DNA from: an uncultured Nitrosomonadaceae bacterium
Lineage (GTDB): Bacteria > Pseudomonadota > Gammaproteobacteria > Burkholderiales > Nitrosomonadaceae
Reading direction: 5' to 3'
DNA: 43,166 nucleotides
Assembly (NCBI GenBank): GCA_943787405.1
Contig: CALSMH010000008.1
Coordinates: forward strand, 1-43,166
The notes under the pieces were generated by a model that saw only the letters and a program-made list of their open reading frames with translations, was not told the origin of the DNA and did not search any database. This document shows positions 1-9,065 of the stretch, one piece after another; position 1 is the stretch's first letter; every line of letters begins with the position of its first letter. The position numbers were made by a program, and so were the translations under genes.

Positions 1-53
1 CAAAAAAAATAGGGTACTAAGTAAAATTTTTAATTTTCTTCGTGAATTATATA

Positions 54-632
54 TCACGTTTTACTACTCTTAGTATGTAACTTTAACATCGCCGTCTGAT
101 AATCTCCTTGGATAATTAACGGCCATATTTCCAGACTACGAATAATAGTTTTTTGAATTTCAACTTCCTCTCCCTTTGATGGTGATCGTAATACATAATC
201 AGCCACCAAACCTTTATCTCCAGGATGCCCAACTCCAATTCGTAATCTCCAAAAATCTTTGGTGGTAAGTTGCGCAGCTATATCTTTTAGTCCATTGTGC
301 CCGCCTAATCCCCCACCCATCTTTAATTTTGATACCCCTGGAGGCAAATCTATCTCATCATGAATGACAAGAATTTGATCAGGATTGATTTTATAAAAAT
401 TGCATATTGCTGATACAGATTTCCCACTTGCATTCATGTACGTCTGAGGACAAAGTAACCATGCTTCATCGCCCCTTTGACCAGTACGTGCACAAAGACC
501 ATGAAATTTTACCTCTTTCCTAAGCGTTACCTGTAATTTATCAGCGAGCCCAGATACCCACTGAGATCCTGCGTTGTGGCGCGTAGAAACGTATTTTTCC
601 CCGGGATTTCCTAATCCTACAATAAGTTTCAT
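54..632 (-). CDS. pth: Peptidyl-tRNA hydrolase
   Basis: Cytoplasmic enzyme that cleaves the ester bond of peptidyl-tRNAs dropped from ribosomes and so recycles tRNA. The 192-residue length matches the bacterial Pth family. The start reads MKLIVGLGNPG, with Asn9 and catalytic His19 (TRHNAG). Substrate-binding Asn67 lies in TYMNASG, and Asp92 lies in HDEIDLPPG. The glycine-rich GGGLGGHNGLKD segment is intact. It is the last gene seen in the minus-strand run ispE, tRNA-Gln, prs, rplY, pth. A strong terminator lies between rplY and pth, so pth probably depends on read-through or a promoter of its own. The ATG is preceded by no obvious Shine-Dalgarno sequence. The first 53 bases of the window, downstream of the stop, hold nothing I recognise. 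Confidence 0.97.
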   Translation of the reverse strand: MKLIVGLGNPGEKYVSTRHNAGSQWVSGLADKLQVTLRKEVKFHGLCARTGQRGDEAWLLCPQTYMNASGKSVSAICNFYKINPDQILVIHDEIDLPPGVSKLKMGGGLGGHNGLKDIAAQLTTKDFWRLRIGVGHPGDKGLVADYVLRSPSKGEEVEIQKTIIRSLEIWPLIIQGDYQTAMLKLHTKSSKT

Positions 633-660
633 TGGAAACGCTCTATATTAGATACCCATT

Positions 661-694
661 AAAAAACCCGCCGAACTAGGCTAGCTCCAGCGGG
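661..694 (-). terminator. Rho-independent terminator after rplY
   Basis: Read on the minus strand, CCCGC at the outer left pairs with GCGGG, enclosing an inner GAGCTA/TAGTTC stem with one G-U pair. A run of six T follows. It lies 21 bases past the rplY stop and before the pth start, so it should end most prs-rplY transcripts ahead of pth. Confidence 0.8.
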
Positions 695-714
695 CAGATA
701 AATTCTGATGGAAA

Positions 715-1404
715 TTATTTTTTCTTCCCAGAATCTTTATCCTCATCCTCTTTCTCATCTTCCTCTTTTTGAACAGTAGTAGGAATTTCTGAAGCACTCA
801 CTTCCTCTTCACTCTCTGATTCCTCAGAAACGACAGCACGAGGAATTACGATTGTTGCTACAGGCTGATTTCCACCCTTTGCCAATGCAGGAATTTCCAC
901 TCCAGGAGGCATTGTTAAGTCTCTCAAGTGCACCGAACTATTAGCGGCCAAATTTATCAAATCTACCTCTATAAATTCAGGCAAATCTTTTGGCAAACAG
1001 GATATATCTAACTCAGTGAACACATGGCTAACGATACCCCCCGATGTTTTCACCCCAGGTGAGGAATCAGCATTGATAAAATGCAGCGGCACCTTCATAT
1101 GTATTTTCTTTTTCTGATCAACCCGTTGAAAATCGATATGCAATACCTGTAATTTATATGGGTGCATCTGCAAATCTCGCAATAAAACCTGTTCTTTTTT
1201 TCCTTCTAGATCAATAGCTAGAATAGAAGCATGAAAGGCTTCAAGCTTAAGTTTATGATACAAATTATTGTGATCAAGCTCAATAGATTGAGCTTTATTT
1301 TTACCGCCATATATGATTCCCGGAACCTTCCCACAACCACGTAGGCGGCGGCTCGCACCCTTGCCTTGTAATACTCTTTTATTAGCACTAATTTCAATCT
1401 GCAT
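715..1404 (-). CDS. rplY: Ribosomal protein bL25, long CTC/TL5 form
   Basis: 5S rRNA-binding protein of the large ribosomal subunit. At 229 residues this is the two-domain CTC-type form. An N-terminal L25 domain (residues about 5-95, with [15 protein letters not shown]) is followed by a beta-rich TL5 domain to about residue 185. The tail after about residue 190 is very acidic, rich in Glu, Asp and Lys, and probably disordered. The ATG follows GGAGA at good spacing. The gene lies 62 bases downstream of prs on the same strand, the usual order in betaproteobacteria, and is followed by a strong terminator. Confidence 0.95.
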   Translation of the reverse strand: MQIEISANKRVLQGKGASRRLRGCGKVPGIIYGGKNKAQSIELDHNNLYHKLKLEAFHASILAIDLEGKKEQVLLRDLQMHPYKLQVLHIDFQRVDQKKKIHMKVPLHFINADSSPGVKTSGGIVSHVFTELDISCLPKDLPEFIEVDLINLAANSSVHLRDLTMPPGVEIPALAKGGNQPVATIVIPRAVVSEESESEEEVSASEIPTTVQKEEDEKEDEDKDSGKKK

Positions 1405-1466
1405 TATATTTCTCCAAATTAAAGTTATCCGCGACCAGACAACCCAAAAAATAAATCTATAAAACT

Positions 1467-2417
1467 CTATTCCATAAATAACGAACTTACTGAGTCTTCA
1501 TTACTAATCCTTAACATTGTTTCTGCTAGCAAACTAGCCACGCTTAACTGCTGAATTCGCTCACAAGCTTTAGCGTCTTCACGTAGAGGAATCGTATCTG
1601 TAACTACTAATTTATCCAGCTCAGAATTCTCAATACGTTTTACGGCATCACCTGAAAGTACCGGATGAGTACAATACGCTACCACACTCTGCGCGCCTTC
1701 TTCTTTCAATGCTCTGGCTGCTTCACACAAAGTGTTAGCGGTATCGACCATATCATCCATAATAACGCAAGTACGCCCTTTAACATCACCAATAATATTC
1801 ATTACCTTAGCGACATTAGGCTTAGGACGTCGTTTGTCTATTATTGCCAAATCACATTCTAGGCGTTTTGCCATTTCCCTCGCTCGAATCACGCCCCCAA
1901 CATCAGGTGAGACCACAATTAAATTCTGATAATCGCAAGTCCATACATCTCCAAGCAAAATTGGCATACCATAAACATTATCCACAGATATATCAAAGAA
2001 CCCTTGAATCTGATCCGAATGTAAATCCATTGTTAACAGTCTGTCGATTCCAACAGTAGTGAGCATGTTTGCTACAACTTTTGCTGTAATTGGAACTCGT
2101 ACTGAGCGGGGCCTTCTATCCTGGCGCGCATAACCAAAATAAGGAATGGCTGCTGTAATACGCCCAGCAGAAGCACGTTTTAATGCATCCACCATTACTA
2201 AAACTTCCATCAAGCTATCATTTGAAGGCATGCACGTTGACTGCAATATAAAGACATCTTTGCCACGCACATTCTCTAAAATCTCAACCATTACCTCACC
2301 ATCACTAAAGCTACCAACCGTTGCGCGTCCAAGGTGAATGTTAAGGTGCCTCACCACATCCTGTGCTAACTTAGGATTGGCGGTGCCAGTAAAAACCATT
2401 AGGCTATCGTAAGACAT
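1467..2417 (-). CDS. prs: Ribose-phosphate pyrophosphokinase (PRPP synthetase)
   Basis: Makes PRPP from ribose 5-phosphate and ATP for nucleotide, histidine, tryptophan and NAD synthesis. The length (316 residues) is that of class I Prs. Visible signatures are the N-terminal [11 protein letters not shown] with SFSDGE, the ATP-site segment [10 protein letters not shown], the metal-binding [12 protein letters not shown], and the ribose-phosphate loop [12 protein letters not shown] at about residues 218-229. The gene sits directly downstream of the tRNA-Gln genes on the minus strand, so the tRNAs and prs may share a transcript started upstream at ispE. Confidence 0.97.
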   Translation of the reverse strand: MSYDSLMVFTGTANPKLAQDVVRHLNIHLGRATVGSFSDGEVMVEILENVRGKDVFILQSTCMPSNDSLMEVLVMVDALKRASAGRITAAIPYFGYARQDRRPRSVRVPITAKVVANMLTTVGIDRLLTMDLHSDQIQGFFDISVDNVYGMPILLGDVWTCDYQNLIVVSPDVGGVIRAREMAKRLECDLAIIDKRRPKPNVAKVMNIIGDVKGRTCVIMDDMVDTANTLCEAARALKEEGAQSVVAYCTHPVLSGDAVKRIENSELDKLVVTDTIPLREDAKACERIQQLSVASLLAETMLRISNEDSVSSLFME

Positions 2418-2506
2418 AGTTATAATTTAAGTAATTAGAAATCAAAAGTATCTCTATACAATATCTTATTGAAAAATAGCTTAAACATAAGTTTCTTTAT
2501 TATATA

Positions 2507-2581
2507 TGGCTGGGGAGGTAGGGATCGAACCTACGAATGCTGGAATCAGAATCCAGTGCCTTACCACTTGGCGACTCCCCA
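2507..2581 (-). tRNA. tRNA-Gln, anticodon CTG
   Basis: A 75-base cloverleaf read on the minus strand. The acceptor stem TGGGGAG/CTCCCCA is followed by discriminator G and an encoded CCA. The T arm is GTAGG-TTCGATC-CCTAC. The anticodon arm is CTGGA-TTCTGAT-TCCAG with CTG at plus positions 2547-2549, decoding CAG. Outside the D loop and anticodon arm it is identical to its neighbour at 2669-2744, so the two arose by duplication. Confidence 0.95.
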
Positions 2582-2668
2582 TAATTACGAATTACTGTCT
2601 AGTAAATTCTTTATGGAATGCCGGCATAATTACTACCCCATAAAAGTATTCAATTAAACCCTATTATA

Positions 2669-2744
2669 TGGCTGGGGAGGTAGGGATCGAACCTACGAAT
2701 GCTGAGATCAAAACCCAGTGCCTTAACCGCTTGGCGACTCCCCA
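2669..2744 (-). tRNA. tRNA-Gln, anticodon TTG
   Basis: A 76-base cloverleaf on the minus strand with the same acceptor stem, T arm and encoded CCA as the copy at 2507-2581. The anticodon arm is CTGGG-TTTTGAT-CTCAG, including a G-U pair, with anticodon TTG at plus positions 2709-2711, decoding CAA and, by wobble, CAG. It starts only ten bases after the ispE stop codon and is probably processed out of an ispE-tRNA-prs transcript. Confidence 0.96.
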
Positions 2745-2754
2745 TAATTTCAAA

Positions 2755-3606
2755 TTAACCTCGTCTAGTATAATCCTGCATAGGATGCCGATCTAATCCC
2801 TGCACTAAAAAACCACTCATACCGAGAGGAACACTAGCAAGAGCCATTCGTGCCGCCGACTCTGTTATAAACTCTGCAAAAACACAAGCACCAGAACCAG
2901 TCATTGCTACCATTGTAGTTCTATTGAGCTGTCTGAGCCACTCTAAATGGCGTGCTACTTGAGGATATGCTAAGCATACCACCGACTCTAGATCATTATG
3001 CCCAAGCCCGACAGAAAAGGGCGGTATTTTGACCGGAATTGTATTTCGTGTCAATTCTTTACTAGCAAAAATGTCTGCTGTTGATACGTGTACAGGTGGT
3101 GTCAAAACAAGATACCAAGCCGGTAATAATTTAATAGGCTTGAGTTTTTCACCTATTCCTTCGGCAAAAGCATTTTCACCAAATATAAACACTGGAACAT
3201 CTGCTCCAAGATTCAAGCCTAATCCCATTAACTCTTCCCTACTCCAGTTCAAATCCCACAGACGGTTAAGTGCTAAAAGTGTAGTTGCAGCATCTGAGCT
3301 ACCTCCACCAAGCCCACCGCCCATTGGAATACGTTTTTTTAAAGATATTTCTACTCCAAGAGAAGTTCCGCTTTCCTTCTGCAGCAGTCGTGCTGCCTGC
3401 ACACAAAGATTCTTCTCCGCAGGAACCCCAATAATAGGAGTATTTAATTGGATCTTGCTATCATCTCGGATAGTGAGGCTAACCTGATCAGAGAAATCAA
3501 GAAAGCGAAAAACTGTTTGTAATAAATGATACCCATCACTTCTACGACCTACTACATGTAGGAACAAATTCAATTTAGCTGGTGCAGAATAAATAAGTTT
3601 GTTCAT
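2755..3606 (-). CDS. ispE: 4-diphosphocytidyl-2-C-methyl-D-erythritol kinase
   Basis: Fourth enzyme of the MEP isoprenoid pathway. It phosphorylates CDP-methylerythritol with ATP, and ispD and ispF of the same pathway lie near the far end of this window. The 283-residue protein is a typical GHMP kinase. It begins MNKLIYSAPAKLNLFLHV with catalytic Lys11, carries the ATP loop PMGGGLGGGSSDAA at about residues 90-103, and has the GADVPVF segment bearing the catalytic Asp. The C-terminal GHMP motif appears as MTGSGACVFAEF. It is followed within ten bases by tRNA-Gln and preceded by lolB on the same strand. Confidence 0.97.
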   Translation of the reverse strand: MNKLIYSAPAKLNLFLHVVGRRSDGYHLLQTVFRFLDFSDQVSLTIRDDSKIQLNTPIIGVPAEKNLCVQAARLLQKESGTSLGVEISLKKRIPMGGGLGGGSSDAATTLLALNRLWDLNWSREELMGLGLNLGADVPVFIFGENAFAEGIGEKLKPIKLLPAWYLVLTPPVHVSTADIFASKELTRNTIPVKIPPFSVGLGHNDLESVVCLAYPQVARHLEWLRQLNRTTMVAMTGSGACVFAEFITESAARMALASVPLGMSGFLVQGLDRHPMQDYTRRG

Positions 3607-3636
3607 GAAATTAAATAGCTACATTTAATAAGAAAG

Positions 3637-4305
3637 CTATTTAGCCTCCCAGTTATCTATTACTAATTTAATTTTAAGATTATTACGTTCTAGTACTAGC
3701 ATTCTAGGCCGCTCTATTTTTATTGATTTTGAGGGGAAATAGCTTGTATATATAATCACCCACCCATCTTGTCGAATACCTATAATACGTCCATCTGCAT
3801 CTCTGTCTATCTCCGATTCTGTTTTAGGTGCATTTACACCTCGCACCCAATATTGTAGACCTAAAATAGGTAGCCTCCATCCCAGCACCTTTTTTATAAG
3901 ATTCTCAACATTTGTAGCACGATAAATTCTTTGTTCCGGGGTTGTAAGTAAAGCAGCGTCCTTACTACTCTTTATCTCCGCTACTACCTGTCCAAAAGGA
4001 GAGAGGAGGTGAATGTTATCAACGGTGCTGTCATGACTCCATCGTATCCCGCCAGAGAAACCCTTATCTCCTCCTTTTACTAAAACCCTACCCATAAATC
4101 CAAAATCTACGGATGGTGTAGTTCCTCCTGCCTCAATTATCCTTGTTTCTACAACAGAGGGTTTAAAAACAAATGATGCACAACCTACAAACAAAAAACA
4201 TATACAGAAAACCAACGGGTATAGAAAAAAATACGATCTTACTTTATCGGGCAACAGTAGCTGAAAATTACAAGAAGGATTAATCCCAACAAATTTTGTT
4301 ATCAT
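3637..4305 (-). CDS. lolB: Outer-membrane lipoprotein receptor LolB
   Basis: LolB receives lipoproteins from periplasmic LolA and inserts them into the outer membrane. The precursor has an unusually long stretch before a hydrophobic segment that ends in a lipobox (LFVGC, lipidated Cys42). The mature part has LolB features: DFGFMGRVLVKG, a GFSGGIRWSH strand, LLSPFGQVVAEI, and the GWRLPILGLQYWVRG segment. The ATG at 4305 gives about 20 extra residues before the signal sequence. A start nearer a TTG around codon 18 is possible. It lies between the TPR lipoprotein gene and ispE, the standard betaproteobacterial order. Confidence 0.88.
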   Translation of the reverse strand: MITKFVGINPSCNFQLLLPDKVRSYFFLYPLVFCICFLFVGCASFVFKPSVVETRIIEAGGTTPSVDFGFMGRVLVKGGDKGFSGGIRWSHDSTVDNIHLLSPFGQVVAEIKSSKDAALLTTPEQRIYRATNVENLIKKVLGWRLPILGLQYWVRGVNAPKTESEIDRDADGRIIGIRQDGWVIIYTSYFPSKSIKIERPRMLVLERNNLKIKLVIDNWEAK

Positions 4306-4321
4306 TTTACAGACATTAACT

Positions 4322-6043
4322 CTAAGGCATGAATTTTTTCATGATATTGAGCAACACTTCATTATCTGGATAGTCTCTGATAGTAGAGCGCCAAATTTCT
4401 TTTGCATCTTCCTTGGTTCCTTGCATCCAAAGAACTTCTCCTAAGTGGGCTGCGATCTCTGGATCAGATTTAATCTGGAAGGCTTTCTTAAGATAGATTA
4501 TTCCCTTATTAAGATTACCCATTCGGTAATGCACCCAACCTAAGCTGTCTATAATGTAGGGATCACCTGGAGAAAGTTTAATAGCTTTTTCGATTAATTT
4601 CAGCGCTTCCGGCAAGTGATTACCACTCTCTGCAAAGCTATATCCAAGAGCATTGTGCGCATGAGCATGGCCTGGTCTTAACTGAATCAATTTGCGTAAA
4701 TCTTTCTCCAATATATCAGCTTTACCAATATGGCCTGCAGCCATAGCACGATCATATAATAACTCGGGATGGTCAGGTAATTTCTTTAAACCATTACTAA
4801 GTAATTCAAATACCTTTTGGTGCTTACCAGTTTCACGAAGAAATTCTGCTTCGCTGACTATTAAAAGGGATCGTTCCTGGTCGTTTTTTACTGGCAACTT
4901 TTGCAAATGTTCGCGAGCTTTGCTCAATTTTCCCTGTTTAAAAAGTAAATAGGCATATCTAATTTGTGCTGTTAAAAACTGTTTTCCTCTGACTACTGAA
5001 CGAAATGACTCCATAGCCTTATCAAGTCGATTAGTTTGTGCATATATACTGCCCAAATAAAAACGTATCGTATTTTGATCTTTATATCCAAGCTCTAGTG
5101 CTTTTTTAAAACTTTCTTCAGCAGCATAAAAATCACGCAGTTCTATTGAGAGCAATCCCACAGCTATAGCAACATTAGCATCCCCCAGACTCTGGGCTAA
5201 AAGCTGTTTGAACTGACCACGAGCCATAATGAAGCTTTTCTCTGCTACTAACATCTGAGCAAAAGCGATACGTACTTTATTAGCCTTGGGATTAATCTTA
5301 AGATAACTCTCATAAAATTCTATTGCACTTTCACTTGAAACATGATGGCGCAGTAGGCGTCCGTTATAAATTGCAGCCATATCCCAATCTGGACGTAAAG
5401 TAAGCGCCAGCTTCATCTGTTGCCTCGCTGTCTCAAACTGACCTGCAAGTGATGCGGCCTGAGCTATAGCAAGATGAGCTTCCGGCACTTCAGAGTAAGG
5501 CTTCGCAAATTGCTGCACAAGTTGGAGTGTTTCAATCTTGTTAGCGCTACGCGCCAATAGATTATTTAACTGCATGAAAAACTTAGCAGTATCGCCTTCC
5601 AGATCTAACAATCTATTTAGATAAACCTGGGCTTCATTTACTCTATTGCTACTTACCAATAGTGCCGCTATAGTCTGGTGCGCGAGTATTGAGTCTGAAT
5701 CAAGCTCCACCCAAATTTTGGCGGCACTCAAAGCCTGTATTGGCTTTCGTGAAAGAAGTGCAACCTCCGTTGCACGCTGCGCAATACGTGGATCTCGAGT
5801 AGTCTTTGCTAATCTCAGATAACTTCCTGAGGCAACATCTCTATTTCCACGTTGGAAGGCTGTCTCTCCCATTAAGAAATCAAACAGCATCGGAGCTGTA
5901 AGTTCCTGCTTAGGGAGATTTGATTGTTCAATCTTATTTTTTTCTTCTTTCTGTTTATTTACCTCAACTACATTTCTCTCCGAGAGCTGTGCACAGGAAA
6001 CAAGAAAAAAAGAAAACAACAAACCAATAAATTTAAAATTCAT
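4322..6043 (-). CDS. TPR-repeat outer-membrane lipoprotein
   Basis: Predicted lipoprotein: the signal peptide MNFKFIGLLFSFFLVSC ends in a lipobox with Cys17. A long array of tetratricopeptide repeats follows (for example YIIDSLGWVHYRMGN and AHNALGYSFAESGNH near the C terminus), building a protein-interaction superhelix. The start chosen is the ATG at 6043, which directly precedes the signal peptide and has GGA upstream. A TTG four codons earlier is also open. The protein has about 573 residues. Homologues adjacent to lolB are common in betaproteobacteria, but I know of no assigned biochemical role. The position suggests a part in envelope biogenesis, which is an inference. Confidence 0.85.
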   Translation of the reverse strand: MNFKFIGLLFSFFLVSCAQLSERNVVEVNKQKEEKNKIEQSNLPKQELTAPMLFDFLMGETAFQRGNRDVASGSYLRLAKTTRDPRIAQRATEVALLSRKPIQALSAAKIWVELDSDSILAHQTIAALLVSSNRVNEAQVYLNRLLDLEGDTAKFFMQLNNLLARSANKIETLQLVQQFAKPYSEVPEAHLAIAQAASLAGQFETARQQMKLALTLRPDWDMAAIYNGRLLRHHVSSESAIEFYESYLKINPKANKVRIAFAQMLVAEKSFIMARGQFKQLLAQSLGDANVAIAVGLLSIELRDFYAAEESFKKALELGYKDQNTIRFYLGSIYAQTNRLDKAMESFRSVVRGKQFLTAQIRYAYLLFKQGKLSKAREHLQKLPVKNDQERSLLIVSEAEFLRETGKHQKVFELLSNGLKKLPDHPELLYDRAMAAGHIGKADILEKDLRKLIQLRPGHAHAHNALGYSFAESGNHLPEALKLIEKAIKLSPGDPYIIDSLGWVHYRMGNLNKGIIYLKKAFQIKSDPEIAAHLGEVLWMQGTKEDAKEIWRSTIRDYPDNEVLLNIMKKFMP

Positions 6044-6447
6044 GTATAGATCCAAACAATTATTGTTATAAAGTGCAAAAACAGACTTTAATTAATAACC
6101 TATATTAGGTATATTTTACATTCATCACAAGTAGACTATTTGATAGAACTAAAGGTTCCTTACAATTTTTCCATTTTTTCTTGTTATTACTACAAGCCTA
6201 AAGCTCTAGATTTACTTATCTGATAAATAATAAGACATAATAGTTATAAATATGGAACATAATATATTTTAGTAATTAATAGCGGATATCTTCCTACTAC
6301 AATTTATCTGGACAGCACCAATCTAAGCTTCAGTATCTCGATCATAAATTGGCTTATAAATCGAAAACACCAAGAAATTTAATGTACATAACTAAAAATT
6401 AACCAAATATTCCCTACCATAATAGACTCTTCTTTATAGGAATAAGG
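6044..6447. other. Divergent intergenic region between the TPR lipoprotein gene and mutM
   Basis: About 400 bases with no reading frame I can support. It is very AT-rich and must carry the promoters of both flanking genes. I see a short palindrome TTATC-T-GATAA at 6216-6226. An imperfect inverted repeat spans 6339-6363 (CGAT and ATAA on the left, TTAT and ATCG on the right). A CATAAT hexamer just upstream of mutM could be its -10 element. No tRNA, terminator or known riboswitch is apparent. Confidence 0.6.
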
Positions 6448-7263
6448 ATGCCGGAATTACCTGAAGTTGAAGTTACCTGTCGAAGCATTAAACCCCATCT
6501 TGTAAAACAACATGTCACTAATGTCATTGTACGAAACCCTCGTCTACGCTGGCCTATACCTAATGATCTAAAAAAAATATTAACAGGACTTAAAATTTCC
6601 TCAGTAACACGACGTGGGAAATATCTCCTTATTGATTGTAGTGAAGGTACATTAATTCTACACCTAGGAATGTCCGGTAGTTTGCTAGTTCAGCATACTA
6701 GAATACCCCCACAAAAGCATGACCATTTTGACCTAATTCTTGATAATGGTATTACTCTGCGCCTAAGAGACCCTAGGCGCTTTGGTGCAGTTCTGTGGAC
6801 AACAGATGATACTTTGTGTCATTGGCTTTTGGCTCATCTTGGGCCTGAGCCACTTAGTGAAGCGTTTAATGGAACCCTACTATATAAAAATACGCGTAAC
6901 CGAGGCGCCAGCATTAAAGAAACTCTAATGAATAACCGCATCGTCGTCGGTGTAGGTAACATTTATGCGAACGAAGCCCTTTTCCGTGCCGGCATCAATC
7001 CAAAAACGGCCGCATGTAAAATAAGTCTAAATCGTTATACTATGCTAGTTACAGCCATAAAGAAAACACTTGAACTTGCTATTAATGCAGGTGGAAGTAG
7101 TATAAATAATTTTGTTCATAGTGATAATAGTCAAGGTTATTTCCAACAACAATATTTGGTGTATCAACGTACCGGCAAACCGTGTCGAAAATGTGAACGT
7201 GTCATTAGGAAAATTAAACAAGGACAACGCTCAAGTTTTTATTGCCCAAGTTGTCAAAAATAA
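6448..7263 (+). CDS. mutM: Formamidopyrimidine-DNA glycosylase (Fpg)
   Basis: Base-excision repair enzyme that removes 8-oxoguanine and formamidopyrimidines and nicks the abasic site by beta,delta-elimination. The 271-residue protein starts MPELPEVE, giving the N-terminal catalytic Pro and Glu after Met removal. The lesion-site loop HLGMSGSL is present, as is the H2TH segment [17 protein letters not shown]. The C-terminal zinc finger is intact (GKPCRKC and FYCPSC). It is transcribed away from the TPR lipoprotein gene and precedes proC by 125 bases. Confidence 0.98.
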   Translation: MPELPEVEVTCRSIKPHLVKQHVTNVIVRNPRLRWPIPNDLKKILTGLKISSVTRRGKYLLIDCSEGTLILHLGMSGSLLVQHTRIPPQKHDHFDLILDNGITLRLRDPRRFGAVLWTTDDTLCHWLLAHLGPEPLSEAFNGTLLYKNTRNRGASIKETLMNNRIVVGVGNIYANEALFRAGINPKTAACKISLNRYTMLVTAIKKTLELAINAGGSSINNFVHSDNSQGYFQQQYLVYQRTGKPCRKCERVIRKIKQGQRSSFYCPSCQK

Positions 7264-7388
7264 TCAATCGGCTAATGAGAATACAAAGACCCTTAAATTC
7301 TCCGATAAATACTTTTAATGATAAGTTCTATAAAGTATCCTAGCTTAAGCTATTATTTAGCCTTAAATTATACTATCCAGGGATTAAT

Positions 7389-8201
7389 ATGAATGTAACC
7401 TTCATTGGCGGAGGCAATATGGCCGAAGCTTTGATTGGCGGGCTATTACAACAGGGCTATTCGGCCGCACAAATATGTGTAGTTGACATTAATCCTGAAA
7501 CTCGAAAAAAAATAAACAAAGAATATAAGGTAACGGTTACGGAGAACCTTGCTGATGGAATAGCTGATAGTAATATTATTCTGCTTGCTATAAAGCCGCA
7601 TCAACTCCCATCTGTGGCGCAGGAACTTGCGCCACTCCTAAAATCTCATCTAATTATTTCTGTCGTTGCCGGCATACGGACCAAAGAAATATGTCGCTGG
7701 CTGAACGGTTATACACAAGTAATACGGTCCATGCCAAACACCCCAGCATTGGTCCGTGCGGCAATCACAGGACTATTTGCGTTGCCTAAAGTAAGCGCAG
7801 AAGAAAGACATAGCGCTGAAACTATAATAAAAGCTGTGGGTTCAGTATTATGGGTTGAACACGAGGAGCAATTAGATGCTGTCACTGCTATATCTGGAAG
7901 CGGACCGGCTTATATTTTCTATTTCATGGAGGCCATGGAGCAGGCCGGAAGAGAATTGGGATTAAATGATATTCAATCCCACCAATTAAGCCTAGAAACT
8001 TTTCTTGGAGCAGCTAAATTAGTAAGCATTCGTAAAGAAAGTCCAGCTACATTACGAGCAAAAGTAACTTCAAAGAACGGAACTACCGCATATGGGATAA
8101 AAGCAATGGAGAGTGCTGAAACCGATAAAAAAATAATACGTGCGATTCATTCGGCACATAAACGTTCAGAAGAGATCGGGAATGAATTCAGCAATAAATA
8201 A
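7389..8201 (+). CDS. proC: Pyrroline-5-carboxylate reductase
   Basis: Last step of proline synthesis: NADPH-dependent reduction of pyrroline-5-carboxylate. The 270-residue protein starts MNVTFIGGGNMAEALIGGL, the Rossmann dinucleotide loop. It contains RSMPNTPA and the C-terminal family signature (AITALSGSGPAYIF-like, here AISGSGPAYIFYFMEAM) plus the helical segment with TSKNGTTAYGI. A good AGGGA ribosome site precedes the ATG. yggT follows 36 bases later on the same strand. The PLP-binding protein gene yggS, often upstream of proC, is not here. proA lies about 17 kb away. Confidence 0.97.
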   Translation: MNVTFIGGGNMAEALIGGLLQQGYSAAQICVVDINPETRKKINKEYKVTVTENLADGIADSNIILLAIKPHQLPSVAQELAPLLKSHLIISVVAGIRTKEICRWLNGYTQVIRSMPNTPALVRAAITGLFALPKVSAEERHSAETIIKAVGSVLWVEHEEQLDAVTAISGSGPAYIFYFMEAMEQAGRELGLNDIQSHQLSLETFLGAAKLVSIRKESPATLRAKVTSKNGTTAYGIKAMESAETDKKIIRAIHSAHKRSEEIGNEFSNK

Positions 8202-8237
8202 ACCTCAGGAACTGACTAATTTTTACTAGGAAAATAC

Positions 8238-8810
8238 GTGCTAGATCAAATTTTAATTTTTATATTCAATACAGTACTAGGGTTATTGTCACTTGCACTA
8301 TTACTACGATTCTATATGCAGTTGATAAATATCCCCTACCACAACCCAGCATCACATTTCCTTGCCGCCCTTACTAATTTCATCGTCCGCCCTACTAGCA
8401 GGTTTATTCCCGGATACAAAGGCATCAATCTCTCCACACTATTATTAGCATGGCTTACTCAATTTATCTTAATAGCAGGAATATACAAACTACAAGCAAA
8501 TAATTTTAGCTCAGATATGACTACAACAACTATAGCGCTTATGTTGCTAGCATTCGTAGAAATCATTAAAACAACTTTTCACATTGTGATGGTAGCAATA
8601 ATAGGGCAAGCTGTACTATCATGGTTTAGCCCACAGAATCCAATGGCCCCACTGCTTGACAGCTTTACCAGACCATTCCTAAGAATCTTCAGGGAACGAG
8701 TACGGCCTGTCGGCAACATTGACCTGTCACCGATATTTGTTCTAATAATTATTCAATTGTTACTAATGGTTACAACAGGGCTGCAGCGAGATATTTATCA
8801 GTTATTCTGA
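8238..8810 (+). CDS. YggT family inner-membrane protein
   Basis: Small integral membrane protein of 190 residues with two related YggT repeats, each a pair of hydrophobic helices. The first repeat covers about residues 1-90 (LLRFYMQL, NPASHFLAALTNFIVRPTSRFIPG). The second covers about 95-185 (VLSWFSPQNPMAPLLDSFTRPFLRIFRERVRPVG split over the same pattern). The start is GTG, supported by AGGA seven bases upstream. It is proC-linked in most proteobacteria. The molecular role is not settled; a link to osmotic response or division has been suggested for family members. A perfect hairpin follows the stop. Confidence 0.9.
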   Translation: MLDQILIFIFNTVLGLLSLALLLRFYMQLINIPYHNPASHFLAALTNFIVRPTSRFIPGYKGINLSTLLLAWLTQFILIAGIYKLQANNFSSDMTTTTIALMLLAFVEIIKTTFHIVMVAIIGQAVLSWFSPQNPMAPLLDSFTRPFLRIFRERVRPVGNIDLSPIFVLIIIQLLLMVTTGLQRDIYQLF

Positions 8811-8818
8811 TTTTTTGT

Positions 8819-8842
8819 AGAATAAATAATTGTATTTATTCT
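8819..8842 (+). terminator. Hairpin just after yggT, possible terminator
   Basis: AGAATAAAT and ATTTATTCT form a perfect 9-bp stem around a six-base loop, starting nine bases past the yggT stop. There is no clean T run after it, so termination is plausible but not certain. The same arms recur in the hairpin after holA. Confidence 0.45.
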
Positions 8843-8891
8843 CATCATCATTGGATAGGGAACTTATTTTAACGATTATTAATCTAATAAA

Positions 8892-8920
8892 TTTAAAGGA
8901 CAGCTGATAATTGGTATACT
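8892..8920 (+). promoter_or_regulatory. Possible extended -10 promoter for the DUF411-cytochrome pair
   Basis: TGGTATACT (8912-8920) matches an extended -10 element. A TTTAAA at 8892-8897 lies 17 bases upstream of the TATACT as a weak -35. Transcription from here would leave a leader of roughly 140 bases before the DUF411 start. Confidence 0.4.
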
Positions 8921-8960
8921 AAGAGAAGATATTACCTTTGGTATTATAGTATGCAGACCA

Positions 8961-8980
8961 TATTTTCTGATTAGAAAATA
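8961..8980. other. Perfect inverted repeat in the leader of the DUF411 gene
   Basis: TATTTTCT-GATT-AGAAAATA is a perfect 8-bp inverted repeat with a four-base loop. It lies 86 bases upstream of the DUF411 start and downstream of the putative promoter. It could be an operator for a dimeric repressor or an mRNA hairpin. There is no T run, so it is not a typical terminator. Confidence 0.4.
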
Positions 8981-9065
8981 CCATAAGAAAAACAGTGCCT
9001 ACCTTTCAGTCTCCTTAATTTTAATTATCCTGAGGAACCAGAATACATAAAGGAAAAATAATCAA

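Noticed and set aside
2469-2657. 62-codon plus-strand reading frame across the tRNA-Gln(CTG) gene
   Set aside because: It reads through the antisense of a tRNA and has no protein-like features.
3029-3487. 152-codon plus-strand reading frame within ispE
   Set aside because: Antisense to well-conserved GHMP kinase codons; a shadow frame.
8912-8960. MerR/CueR-type operator ahead of the DUF411 gene
   Set aside because: I could not find a dyad placed within a stretched -35/-10 spacer as CueR needs; the only good inverted repeat lies downstream of the promoter.
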